Shown here one piece after another: positions 7,423 through 16,142 of a DNA stretch of 44,537 nucleotides; within the stretch, counting starts at the first letter, position 1; the number at the start of each line of letters is the position of its first letter. Below the pieces are notes generated by a model. That model saw only the letters and a program-made list of their open reading frames with translations, was not told the DNA's origin and did no database searches. Origin of the DNA: Gemmatimonadota bacterium (GTDB lineage: Bacteria > Gemmatimonadota > Gemmatimonadetes > Palauibacterales > KS3-K002); assembly GCA_020344215.1 (NCBI GenBank), contig CP070815.1:3385296-3429832 (forward strand), in the 5' to 3' direction. The position numbers and the translations under genes are program-made.

Positions 7423-9177
7423 GTGAGAACACATCCGCTGGGCGCTGTGAGCTTGGCTCTTCTTGTCCTCGCGGTAGACGCGCGGGCGCAGGGCGAGAGC
7501 ATCTGCACTGAGGGCCGGATTGCGAGTATCGAGATCCGCAGCCATCGGGTATTCGGGGAGAGCGAGAACGGTGTCATGTCGAAGTTTTACGATGCGGCCA
7601 ACTGGCTGCACGTGGAGACACGGGAGAGTGTCATTCGGCGTGAGCTACTGTTCCGGGAAGGGGACTGTTACGAAGCGCTGCGGCTGGAAGAGAGCGAGCG
7701 GCTGCTTCGCGGGTTCACCTTCATCCAATCGGCCAGCGTAGAGGCGACACGTCGACGGGACGGTAACTACGACGTTACGGTAGACACGCAGGATGACTGG
7801 TCGCTGCGCATCGATCCGCGACTCGAGTTGGGGAGCGGCTCGCCGGTCGCTGGCATCACAGTGGCGGAGCAGAACATCGTCGGGACCGGCAAGGCGTTGG
7901 AGTTCCTATTCATAACGCGCCCCGGCCGCGAGGACGTTGGCGGCGCCTTCTTCAACCCGCAATTTCTTGGGAGCCGTTGGGACGCTGGAGCGCTGGCGGT
8001 GCGAACCGAGCCGGGGTGGGTGCTGCGTGAGACACTCGGCTATCCGTTCGTCGGGCTCGTGGGACGCTGGGCGGTGTTCGAGGACGTTTTGTACGGCGAT
8101 CGGTGGTTCGGCTACTTCGTGGGAGACCACGAGGACCGGTACGAGCTGGTTCTGCCGCTGAGGCAGGTGGCGGTGCAGTTCGGTGGGGCGCTGCGCGTTA
8201 TGGCGGCCCCGCGCGGGCGTGCTACCAAACTCGGCTCCTACGGCCTCACGCTCTCCTATGAGCGACTAGACTACGGGGACGCGTTCCCTCACGACTCCGC
8301 TACGGCAGCTGCGCTGAACTTGTCGGGTGAACAGGCTGCGGCCCTGGACGATATCGTGCTTAAGCCGCGGGAGACGGTTCGGCTGAACTTGGTGATGGGG
8401 ATCCGCGGCCTCGATTTCGTGCGGAAGCGCGGCATGAGCACGCTGCAGGCGACGGAGGATATCGCGATCGGCGCGACAGCGGATCTGGTGCTCGGGCTGG
8501 CTAGCCGCGCCTTCGGTTCCAGCGATAGTCACGTGCTCGCTGCGCTCGACCTGTACGGTGGCTCCCGGATACGCGGTAACTGGTTCTCTTTGCTGCGCGC
8601 CAACGTCGAGGCCCGGCGCGACTACGAGGCCCGCGACTGGCAGGACATATTCGGCGCCGTGCAGTGGACGAACATCTGGCAGCTGAGTCCCGGTCGTACG
8701 ATCGTGCTTGAGGGTCGCTGGAGCGCGGGCCGGGAAACGAGCGTTCCGTTCCAGTTGACTCTCGGTGGTCCCTGGGGGCTGGCCGGGTTCGCGCCGCACC
8801 GCTATCCGGGGGGCGCCCGTGCGGTCGTGCGGCTGGAGGATCGTTTTGTCCTGGGATCGATGGGCCGGTTGGCGGACGTGGGGGTGGTCGCCTTCGTCGA
8901 CGGCGGCCGCATGTGGGCCAACCAGGCGCTCTTCGGCGTGAACTCGGGGCTGCGGGGCTCCGCCGGCCTCGGCTTCATCCTCGCCACGCCGTCGGGCTCG
9001 CCCGTCAGTTACCGGCTGCAGGCGGCACTTCCGATAGACCACAGGACGAAGCTCAGCGATCTCGTCTTCGCGCTGCGGATCGAGGGGCCGCTGCGGCTCG
9101 AGCGCGCGGCAGTCGATCCCCAGCTCTTGCGTAGCCGCGACAGCGCCCTGCCGACCGCCGCTCGGCACCTCAAGTGA
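7423..9177 (+). CDS. Omp85-like outer-membrane protein (POTRA plus barrel)
   Basis: A 584-residue protein with a signal peptide (about 1-23, ending VDARAQ). A POTRA-like region follows at about 30-125: IASIEIRSHRVFG, LLFREGDCYEALRLEESERLLRG split by a strand, then DVTVDTQDDWSL. A long beta-rich region to the end suggests a 16-strand barrel. The family's loop-6 VRGF/Y position reads LGGPWGLAGF, so the usual Arg is replaced. It probably sits in the outer membrane as a BamA/TamA-like or ShlB-like relative, but it is not the essential BamA, which has five POTRA domains. GTG start at 7423 with CAGGA close upstream. Confidence 0.68.
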   Translation: MRTHPLGAVSLALLVLAVDARAQGESICTEGRIASIEIRSHRVFGESENGVMSKFYDAANWLHVETRESVIRRELLFREGDCYEALRLEESERLLRGFTFIQSASVEATRRRDGNYDVTVDTQDDWSLRIDPRLELGSGSPVAGITVAEQNIVGTGKALEFLFITRPGREDVGGAFFNPQFLGSRWDAGALAVRTEPGWVLRETLGYPFVGLVGRWAVFEDVLYGDRWFGYFVGDHEDRYELVLPLRQVAVQFGGALRVMAAPRGRATKLGSYGLTLSYERLDYGDAFPHDSATAAALNLSGEQAAALDDIVLKPRETVRLNLVMGIRGLDFVRKRGMSTLQATEDIAIGATADLVLGLASRAFGSSDSHVLAALDLYGGSRIRGNWFSLLRANVEARRDYEARDWQDIFGAVQWTNIWQLSPGRTIVLEGRWSAGRETSVPFQLTLGGPWGLAGFAPHRYPGGARAVVRLEDRFVLGSMGRLADVGVVAFVDGGRMWANQALFGVNSGLRGSAGLGFILATPSGSPVSYRLQAALPIDHRTKLSDLVFALRIEGPLRLERAAVDPQLLRSRDSALPTAARHLK

Positions 9178-9294
9178 CAGGCGGCCCGACCTGGCGGGGT
9201 AGCGATTGCGGGAACCGGCCTAACCTCCCAAGCTTTGTACGTTGGGGTGCGTCGCGCGGGGAGCGATCGATTCTCGCTATCGAGGAGGTGGCCG

Positions 9295-10155
9295 ATGAAG
9301 TCCGCTGCCGTGTCCCTGGTCTGGACGCTCGTGGCACTCGCCGCGACGGCTCAACCGACGTGTGCCCAGGGCTTTGATCACGCGACCTTTGACACGCTAC
9401 TCGCGCTCTACGTGCAGGACGGCAGGGTCGACTACGCCGCGCTTCAGGACGAGCGCGAGCTGCTCGACCGTTATCTGGAGCAGGTCGCGGCCGTGGAGGC
9501 GGACGAGGTCGCTGGTTGGCCCGAGGCCGAGCGGATCGCTTACCTGATCAACGCCTACAACGCCTACGTTCTCGTAACGGTCATCGATCATTATCCGATC
9601 GGGGGTAGCAGCTTTCTCAAGAAGCTCACCTCCCCGAACAGGTTCGGTTATCCCGCCAACTCGATCCGGCACATCGATGGTGTCTTCGATCGTCTCCGCC
9701 ACAGGGTGGCGGGCACCGAGATGACCCTGGACGACATCGAGCACGGGACCTTGCGGGCGAATCACAACGAGCCGCGCGTTCATTTCGCTCTTGTCTGCGC
9801 CGCCCTCAGCTGTCCGCCGCTTCGCGGTGAGGCGTACCGCGGTGACCGGTTGGAAGAGCAGCTCGACGACCAGGGCCGCAGGTTCCTGAACGATCCGAGG
9901 CAGAACAGGTTCGAGATCGAGCGGCGGCAGGTGCATCTCTCTAGGATCTTCGACTGGTACGGTGAGGACTTCGAGGAGTTCGCCACTGAGACCGGCTACG
10001 GGCGCGACCGCAAGATAAACGGGGTCCTGAGCTTCGTTTCGCGTTACCTTATCGACCGTGTGGTCGATTTTCTCGAGAGTGGAGAGTATCGGGTCCAGTT
10101 CGAGAGTTACGATTGGACTTTGAACGACCAGGCGGTCGCCGCCAGCACTCGCTGA
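9295..10155 (+). CDS. DUF547-domain exported protein
   Basis: A 286-residue protein with a signal peptide (MKSAAVSLVWTLVALAATAQ, cleavage about residue 25). The DUF547 signature follows: LLALYVQDGRVDYAALQ, AYLINAYNAYVLVTVI, and the cysteine-containing HFALVCAALSCPPLR. DUF547 is widespread with no assigned activity; the conserved His/Cys residues suggest a papain-like or transglutaminase-related fold. The ATG at 9295 is chosen because GAGGAGGTG (9282-9290) sits five bases upstream; longer versions have no such signal. The end overlaps the next gene by 43 bases, so the two are probably made together. Confidence 0.82.
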   Translation: MKSAAVSLVWTLVALAATAQPTCAQGFDHATFDTLLALYVQDGRVDYAALQDERELLDRYLEQVAAVEADEVAGWPEAERIAYLINAYNAYVLVTVIDHYPIGGSSFLKKLTSPNRFGYPANSIRHIDGVFDRLRHRVAGTEMTLDDIEHGTLRANHNEPRVHFALVCAALSCPPLRGEAYRGDRLEEQLDDQGRRFLNDPRQNRFEIERRQVHLSRIFDWYGEDFEEFATETGYGRDRKINGVLSFVSRYLIDRVVDFLESGEYRVQFESYDWTLNDQAVAASTR

Positions 10156-12278
10156 TCTCCGGGTTCGCCGCCGGGCAGATCGTCGTCGCCCTCGCTGCCG
10201 CGCTCGCTCCCGCTGCCAGCGCTTCGACCGCTCCCCAGCTGCCGTCCTTTGCACAGGACGCTCCGCGTAGGCCGTCCGGCTCCGATTGGAACTCGACTCG
10301 CGTTCGCCAGCTGGTCGAGCGAGCCATTGCGCGTCGGGCCAGCTGGGCGGCCGAGGGCGAGCTCACCGACTACCAGGCGCACGCCAGCGGCCACATCTAC
10401 TTCCTCTACGACCTCGGGCGGGGGACGGAGCGTCACCTGATCAAGGCGGACCAGCTTGCCCTCGATCTCTTTTGGCTGGCACCCGATCGGACGCGGCAGC
10501 TGATCGTGGGGCAGCGGGACAAGAAGGTTCTGCCAACCGACATCCGCTACCATCTCGATCACCTTACCGTCGTGATGGACAATCTGGGCGACCGGATCCG
10601 GCTGGGCGAAGGGTCGGAGGTAAGGGACGCGCTTCATCCCGCGGCCGCCGAGGCGCCGGGCTTCTACGACTACCGGCTGGCCGACTCCGTGACGCTCGAG
10701 ATGCCGCACCGGCAGGTGCGAGTCTACGAGGTAGAGGTGAAGCCGAAGGATGCCAGTGGGCCCGGCCTCGTCGGTACCATCTATCTGGATAGGGCCACCG
10801 CCGATATCGTGCGTATGGATTGCACGTTTACCGCCGCTTCATACCTCGATGAGACCCTCGACTATTTCAACATCCGCTTGGAGAACGCCCTGTGGGAAGG
10901 GCGCTATTGGCTCCCGTACCGCCAGGGGATCGAGCTGCGCCGCGAGGTCGAGTTTGTGAAGTTCCCCGCCGGCGGCGTCATCCGGGCCGAGTTCAAGATC
11001 AGCGACTATCGGTTCAATACCGGGATTCCGGCGACGTTCTTCAGGGGGCCGAGCGTCACCTCTTTGCCAGAAGAGCGGCGTGCGGCGTACGAGTTCGATG
11101 ACGGCCTCTACGACGCCCTCGACCCGGCGGTGGCCGTGGCGCCGCCTTCGCTGGAAAAGATCCGCGAGCAGGCGAGCCGCATCGTCACCGAGATGTACCT
11201 GCAGCGTGCGGAAGGGCTGCGCCTGGCGGTGCCTGGGATCTCATCGGTCTTCCGCTTCCGGCGCGCGGAAGGCGTATACGCCGGTCCGGGCCTCGGTCGC
11301 AGCATGCCGGGCGGTAGCAGACTTCTCCTCGGCGGCTACGCGTTCGGTGCCGAACGCGGTCAGGTGCAGGGGTGGGCGCGGTTCGCGCCCACCCCGTCCT
11401 ACGAGATCGAACTGGGTGGCTACTACCGGCGTGTGGCGGACGTGTCGCCCTGGCCCGCCAGCTCGGGAGTCACAGCCACGCTGGCCGCTCTGATCGATGG
11501 CGAGGATTATCACGAGCCGTACTGGGCGAGCGGCGGCAGGCTCACTTTGGGGAAAGCTCTCGGTCCGGCGCGGGCTAGCGTCTCGGTCAGCTGGGAAGAC
11601 TGGGAGCTGGCGGCCCTGGCGTCGGACGGTGTGATAAGTCGTAGCTACCGCGAGGTTCGCGAGCTCGACGCTGGTGAGAATGCCGCCCTCGCCGTCGAGC
11701 TCGAGAAGCAGCCGGTCGTGGCGGTGGAGGCGGTGGGTGGTGCCAGCTGGGACGTGCGCGTCGAGGCCGCCAGCCACTCGATCGCGGGCGACTTCGAGTA
11801 CGTGCATGCGGCGGCGCGTGCAGCGATGCTGTGGCCGGACCTCGTTCTCGGTACGGGCGTCCGCGTCTCAGGCGCAGCCGGTGCGGTCTGGGGCGGAGGC
11901 ATCCCGGCCCAGCGCCTCTTCCCTGCCGGCGGCCGCGGTACGGTACGCGGCTACTCCTTCCACCGTTTCGTCGGCAACCTGTACAGCGCGGCCGGCCTCG
12001 AGCTGAGCCGGCGGATCTACCACCCGTTCGTGTCTGTCGCGCTATTCGCCGACCTCGGCTGGGTCGGCATCGAGGGCACCGGCGCCGCCCGGACGGTGGA
12101 ACGCTGGAATCGGGTGGGGCGCCCGGCCGCTGCCACCGATGGCGCGCTGATCGGCCTCGGCGCCGGCCTCGGTCTCGTCTACGACATCCTACGCATCGAG
12201 GTCGCCCGCGGGCTCGGGGAGGGCGGGCTCTGGGAGCTGGTCGTGCGTGTGCGACCCGACTTCTGGGGCTGGCTCTGA
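10113..12278 (+). CDS. Outer-membrane beta-barrel protein with VRGY motif
   Basis: A 721-residue protein beginning at a TTG (10113) inside the end of the DUF547 gene. After a signal-like segment (residues about 15-45) comes a periplasmic domain (about 60-340) built of strands such as DYQAHASGHIYFLYDLG and VGTIYLDRATADIVRMDCTF, resembling LolA-like or DUF5686-like folds. The remainder is a C-terminal barrel. The barrel contains GGRGTVRGYSF, the Omp85/surface-antigen loop-6 signature, followed by a strand in AGLELSRRIY. I place it in the outer membrane; whether it inserts proteins or lipids, or only resembles such machines, is unknown. The start is uncertain because no in-frame ATG or GTG is evident nearby. 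Confidence 0.68.
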   Translation: MDFERPGGRRQHSLISGFAAGQIVVALAAALAPAASASTAPQLPSFAQDAPRRPSGSDWNSTRVRQLVERAIARRASWAAEGELTDYQAHASGHIYFLYDLGRGTERHLIKADQLALDLFWLAPDRTRQLIVGQRDKKVLPTDIRYHLDHLTVVMDNLGDRIRLGEGSEVRDALHPAAAEAPGFYDYRLADSVTLEMPHRQVRVYEVEVKPKDASGPGLVGTIYLDRATADIVRMDCTFTAASYLDETLDYFNIRLENALWEGRYWLPYRQGIELRREVEFVKFPAGGVIRAEFKISDYRFNTGIPATFFRGPSVTSLPEERRAAYEFDDGLYDALDPAVAVAPPSLEKIREQASRIVTEMYLQRAEGLRLAVPGISSVFRFRRAEGVYAGPGLGRSMPGGSRLLLGGYAFGAERGQVQGWARFAPTPSYEIELGGYYRRVADVSPWPASSGVTATLAALIDGEDYHEPYWASGGRLTLGKALGPARASVSVSWEDWELAALASDGVISRSYREVRELDAGENAALAVELEKQPVVAVEAVGGASWDVRVEAASHSIAGDFEYVHAAARAAMLWPDLVLGTGVRVSGAAGAVWGGGIPAQRLFPAGGRGTVRGYSFHRFVGNLYSAAGLELSRRIYHPFVSVALFADLGWVGIEGTGAARTVERWNRVGRPAAATDGALIGLGAGLGLVYDILRIEVARGLGEGGLWELVVRVRPDFWGWL

Positions 12279-12352
12279 TAGCCGCTTGTCCGCCTCTGGC
12301 TCGACCTACATAAGGGCGCTAGGTTTTGGTCACACCATTACAAGGAGGGGCT

Positions 12353-12853
12353 ATGCGTATCCGCACTCTCGCGGCCGTCTGTGTTCCTGCCCTGCTGCTG
12401 GCCTGCCAACCGGCCGCCCTCACCGACGCGCAGCGCGTCGCGATCGAAGGGGAGATCGAGCAACTCTACGCGGACCAGGCGGCGATCCTGAACGCCGTGG
12501 ACGTAGAGGGGTGGCTCGCCCAGTTCGAGGACAGCGAGGACTTCACAATCGCCGTGAACGGCGAGGTGTCGGTCGGCTTCGCGGCGATGGCCGAGGAGCT
12601 CCGGTCTTACTGGCAGTATGAGTCGGCGGAGTTTGCCTGGGGGGATGATCACTACATCCAGGTCCTGGCCCCCGACATCGCCTGCGTGACGTCCACCTAT
12701 GAGTGGCACGCCACTACGACGGCGGGGGAGACCGAGGATGCGCGAGGCACCTGGACGGTAGTCCTGCGCAAGCGTGACGGCGTTTGGAAGATCGTCATGG
12801 TCGCCCAGACCTTCCCGCCGCCCGAAACGACGACGACGCCCGAAACGACATAG
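12353..12853 (+). CDS. Lipoprotein with SnoaL/DUF4440 (NTF2-like) domain
   Basis: A 166-residue protein with a lipoprotein signal (lipobox LLLAC, Cys18). An NTF2-like domain follows with the pattern of DUF4440/SnoaL proteins: IEQLYADQAAILNAVDVEGW, then strands ending RGTWTVVLRKRDGVWKIVMVAQT. These cone-shaped domains bind small molecules or act as simple enzymes; no specific ligand can be named. AAGGAGGGG four to five bases before the ATG at 12353 fixes the start. It is convergent with polA, with only 12 bases between the stop codons. The C-terminus is low-complexity Thr/Pro/Glu. Confidence 0.75.
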   Translation: MRIRTLAAVCVPALLLACQPAALTDAQRVAIEGEIEQLYADQAAILNAVDVEGWLAQFEDSEDFTIAVNGEVSVGFAAMAEELRSYWQYESAEFAWGDDHYIQVLAPDIACVTSTYEWHATTTAGETEDARGTWTVVLRKRDGVWKIVMVAQTFPPPETTTTPETT

Positions 12854-12865
12854 TAGCGCAGTACT

Positions 12866-15658
12866 CTACGAGCCGGCCTTGGTCTCGTACCAGTTGGAGC
12901 CGACGCCCATCTCGACCGCGATGGGGACGTCGAGCTTCAGCGCGCCCTCCATCTCCGAGCGCACCAGCAGCTTCACGTCGTCCAGCTCGGCCGCAGGCAC
13001 TTCGAACAGTAGCTCGTCGTGTACCTGCAGGATCATCCGGGCGCCGCTCCCACGCTCGGCGAGGGCGCTGTGGATTTTGATCATCGCCAGCTTGATGAGG
13101 TCGGCGGCCGTTCCCTGGATCGGAGAGTTGCTGGCCACGCGCTCGCCGAAGCCACGGATGTTAGGGTTCTTCGAGTTGAGCTCCGGGATGTAGCGGCGGC
13201 GTCCGAACAGCGTCTCCACGTATCCTTGGTTGCGGGCGGACTCTACCTGGCGATCCAGGTACTCGCGGATCGAAGGGAATCGGGTGAAGTAGTTGTCGAT
13301 AAACTGACGCGCCGCGGCGAGACTTATGCCTAGCTGGCGCGCTAAAGCGAACGGTCCCTGGCCGTAGATCGTCGCGAAGTTGACAGTCTTCGCCTGGCCG
13401 CGCATCGCTGTTGTTACCGCGTCCGGCTGCGCACCGAAGATGAGCGCCGCCGTCTCCCGATGAACGTCTCGTCCCTTCTGGAATGCTTCCACAAACGCGG
13501 GGTCTTTCGACAGGTGGGCGAGGATGCGCAGTTCGATCTGTGAGTAATCGGCCCCGAGGAACACGAGCCCTTGCGACGGAACGAAGCCTTTGCGGATCTC
13601 GGCCCCGAGTGGGGTGCGTATCGGAATGTTCTGGAGGTTCGGGTCGGAGCTGGAGAGTCGGCCGGTCGACGTCACCGTCTGGTTGAACGACGTGTGTATC
13701 CGGTCCGTCGCGGGGTCAACCAGCGCGGGAAGCGCGTCCACGTATGTCGACTTCAACTTCGCCAGCTCGCGGTACTCGATGATCAGTCGCGGCAGCTGAT
13801 GCCCTTCGGCGGCTAGCTCCTCCAGCACCTCGGCATCGGTCGATGGACCTGTCTTCGTCTTCTTCTTGACCGGTAGCCCCAACTCGTCGAACAGAACCTC
13901 GCGCAACTGGACGGGCGAGTTAATGTTCAGCTCGCGGCCGGCCAACTTGTAGATCTCTTGCTCGACGAGATGCAGCTCTTCGTCCAATCGCTCGGACATC
14001 TCGGCGAAGAACTCGCTGTCGATGGCGACACCCGTGCGCTCCATGTCGGCGAGCACGGGCATGAGCGGCATCTCGATCTCGTCACACAGTCTGCGTAGGT
14101 CATAGTCGTCGAGCTGTCGAAACAGACGTCGCTCAACTTGCAGCGTGACGTCGGCGCGCTCGGCGGAGAAGCTGGCGGCGCGCTCAGGGTCGAGCTCGGA
14201 GAAGGGGATCTCCGATTTGCCTTTCCCACAGAGCTCGGTGTAGGTGGGGATCTTCCGCTCCAACTCCTCGAGGACCATGGTCTCCAGGTCGTGCTGGCGG
14301 CGGCCAGGATCGAGGCAGTACGAGGCGATCATAACGTCCCGCATGGGCCCGGCGAGCTCGATCCCGACAGCGCCCAGCGCGAGCTTGCTGCGCTTCAGGT
14401 CGTGGCCGACGAGCTCGAACTCGTCGTCTGCGAGCAACTCTGTGATAGGCTGCATGGCCGCCGACGTGATAGGCGGCAGGTTCGCCGCCGACGCCTCGCG
14501 CACGTCGCCGAGCTCCAGCTCTCCCTGTCGACTCATCGTGACGTGCGCGAGGGGCAAGTAGAAGGCTCGGCCTGCTCGCGCGGCGATCCCCAGCCCGACG
14601 ACGCTCCCGGAGGCCGGCTTGCCGCCCCCGGTGCGCACATCGAGCGCGAGCCTGCCTTCCCGCCGCGCTTCCTCTGCTATCTCGATCAGCCGCTCGGTGT
14701 TGCCTACCAGCTCGTACCCGGCCTTCCGTTCCGGCCGGGGCGCAGGTCGCTCGTCCGGCGCGTACTCGCGGACCAGTGAGTGGAACTCGAGCTCGATAAA
14801 CAGATCGCGCAACCGCTCGCGGTCCGGCTCGCCAGCCTCGAGCTCGTCGAGCTCGAGCTTGATAGGCACGTCGGTGCGAATGGTCACGAGTTCCTTTGAG
14901 AGTCGTGCGTCGGCGGCGTGCCGCTTAAGCGCCTCGCGTGCCCGCTTCTGGGTCACGTCGTCGGCGTGCGCCAGGATGTCCTCGAGCGCGCCGAACTGCG
15001 CGATCAGCTGGACCGCGGTCTTCGGCCCCACACCACGCACCCCGGGGATGTTGTCCGAGGAGTCGCCGACGAGCGCCAGGAAGTCGGTCACCCGCTCCGG
15101 TGCCACGCCGAGCCGCTCGGCGGCATTCGCTTCGTCGACCAACTCTTCCTCCACCGCGGCGGGGCCTCCGCGACCGGGGTTCAGCAACGCGACCGTCTCA
15201 CCGATCAGCTGGTAGAAGTCCTTGTCGCCGGAGACGATGACCGCCTGCAGACCCTCCTCGGTCACCTGCTTGGCGAGTGTTCCGATGACATCGTCTGCCT
15301 CGTAGCCCGCCAGCTCGATGGTCGGGACACGAAAGGCCTCCAGGATCTGCCGGATCCGCCGCATGGCCGTGTCGAAGTCTTGCTGGAGCGTCTCGTCCAG
15401 CTTCTCGCGTGTGGCCTTGTAGTCCTCGTAGATCTCGTGTCGGAACGTCTCCTCCCCGCCGGCATCGAATACGAACCCGATATAGTCCGGCCTACGCTCC
15501 GCGAGCACCTTCCGGATGAACTGTGTGATGCCCCAGGGCGCGGACGTGTTCTCGCCACGCGAGGTGCGCAGCGGCCGGCTGATCATCGCGTAGAACGCCC
15601 GGTAGACGAGGGCGTGCCCGTCGACGAGGTAGACCGTCTTTGTCTGCTTTTCCGCCAT
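12866..15658 (-). CDS. polA: DNA polymerase I, proofreading site degenerate
   Basis: A 930-residue DNA polymerase I used in repair and primer removal. The 5' nuclease domain (1-300) has VDGHALVYRAFYA, YEADDVIG, VSGDKDFYQLIG and GDSSDNIPGVRGVGPKTA. The polymerase domain has motif A LGADYSQIELR (Asp704), motif B RGQAKTVNFATIYGQ and motif C LQVHDELLF (Asp881). In the middle domain the 3'-5' exonuclease carboxylates are mostly gone: exo I is D340-V-R (Glu lost), exo II has Ser424 in place of Asp, exo III has Phe497 and Arg501 in place of Tyr and Asp. The start at MAEKQTK gives normal length; a longer in-frame version would run across the cold-shock gene. Confidence 0.97.
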   Translation of the reverse strand: MAEKQTKTVYLVDGHALVYRAFYAMISRPLRTSRGENTSAPWGITQFIRKVLAERRPDYIGFVFDAGGEETFRHEIYEDYKATREKLDETLQQDFDTAMRRIRQILEAFRVPTIELAGYEADDVIGTLAKQVTEEGLQAVIVSGDKDFYQLIGETVALLNPGRGGPAAVEEELVDEANAAERLGVAPERVTDFLALVGDSSDNIPGVRGVGPKTAVQLIAQFGALEDILAHADDVTQKRAREALKRHAADARLSKELVTIRTDVPIKLELDELEAGEPDRERLRDLFIELEFHSLVREYAPDERPAPRPERKAGYELVGNTERLIEIAEEARREGRLALDVRTGGGKPASGSVVGLGIAARAGRAFYLPLAHVTMSRQGELELGDVREASAANLPPITSAAMQPITELLADDEFELVGHDLKRSKLALGAVGIELAGPMRDVMIASYCLDPGRRQHDLETMVLEELERKIPTYTELCGKGKSEIPFSELDPERAASFSAERADVTLQVERRLFRQLDDYDLRRLCDEIEMPLMPVLADMERTGVAIDSEFFAEMSERLDEELHLVEQEIYKLAGRELNINSPVQLREVLFDELGLPVKKKTKTGPSTDAEVLEELAAEGHQLPRLIIEYRELAKLKSTYVDALPALVDPATDRIHTSFNQTVTSTGRLSSSDPNLQNIPIRTPLGAEIRKGFVPSQGLVFLGADYSQIELRILAHLSKDPAFVEAFQKGRDVHRETAALIFGAQPDAVTTAMRGQAKTVNFATIYGQGPFALARQLGISLAAARQFIDNYFTRFPSIREYLDRQVESARNQGYVETLFGRRRYIPELNSKNPNIRGFGERVASNSPIQGTAADLIKLAMIKIHSALAERGSGARMILQVHDELLFEVPAAELDDVKLLVRSEMEGALKLDVPIAVEMGVGSNWYETKAGS

Positions 15659-15762
15659 GTGAAGGGAATATGCCGCCTCCCTCGTGCGCAGCACAGGGGG
15701 AAGGGGGCTGGGAAAATCCCAACCGACTTCTAGGTTCGAACTTCGATATTCCTCCAAAGAGA

Positions 15763-15791
15763 ATCGCCCGGACTGGGCGGGTCCGGGCGAT
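15763..15791 (-). terminator. Hairpin downstream of the cold-shock gene
   Basis: Perfect 10-base arms ATCGCCCGGA (15763-15772) and TCCGGGCGAT (15782-15791) enclose a 9-base loop, 31 bases past the cold-shock gene stop. On the minus strand the stem is followed by TCTCTTT, a weak T-tract, so it is a probable but imperfect intrinsic terminator separating the gene from polA. Confidence 0.55.
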
Positions 15792-15821
15792 CGGGACGTT
15801 CGGAATAATATCCGTCTGGGG

Positions 15822-16025
15822 CTAGACGCGCTGCACGTTGGCCGCTTGCAACCCCTTGTCGCCCTGCCGAATCTCGAACTCCACCTCCTGGCCTTCAGCG
15901 AGCGTCTTGAAGCCCTCCATATTGATAGCCGAAAAGTGGACAAAGACGTCCTCCCCACCGTCGGGTTGTTCAATGAATCCGTAACCTTTGGCGTCATTGA
16001 ACCACTTGATTCGCCCTCTGGCCAT
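15822..16025 (-). CDS. Cold-shock domain protein
   Basis: A 67-residue single cold-shock domain: [17 protein letters not shown] (RNP1) and DVFVHFSAI (RNP2), then [21 protein letters not shown]. It binds single-stranded RNA or DNA and probably melts RNA structure in the cytoplasm. AGGAGG lies nine bases before the ATG at 16025. A strong promoter and a hairpin beyond the stop frame it as a one-gene unit between the lytic transglycosylase and polA. I do not assign a Csp letter. Confidence 0.96.
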   Translation of the reverse strand: MARGRIKWFNDAKGYGFIEQPDGGEDVFVHFSAINMEGFKTLAEGQEVEFEIRQGDKGLQAANVQRV

Positions 16026-16083
16026 CGAGCACTTCCTCCTGCGTTGGGTGATAATTACTACGATATACGGTTGAGACGCGAGC

Positions 16084-16112
16084 ATGATAGGCACGAGTGC
16101 GCGACCTGTCAA
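16084..16112 (-). promoter_or_regulatory. Sigma70-like promoter of cold-shock gene
   Basis: On the minus strand TTGACA (16112-16107) is followed after exactly 17 bases by TATCAT (16089-16084). The predicted start near 16077 gives a leader of about 50 bases before the cold-shock ATG. This is one of the best promoter matches in the window. Confidence 0.75.
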
Positions 16113-16142
16113 CGAGCGACCTTCGGGTAGAATTCGGGCCCC

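Noticed and set aside
15659..15997. 112-residue N-terminal extension of DNA polymerase I
   Set aside because: It would cross the cold-shock gene and its terminator and has no family similarity; MAEKQTK gives normal Pol I length.
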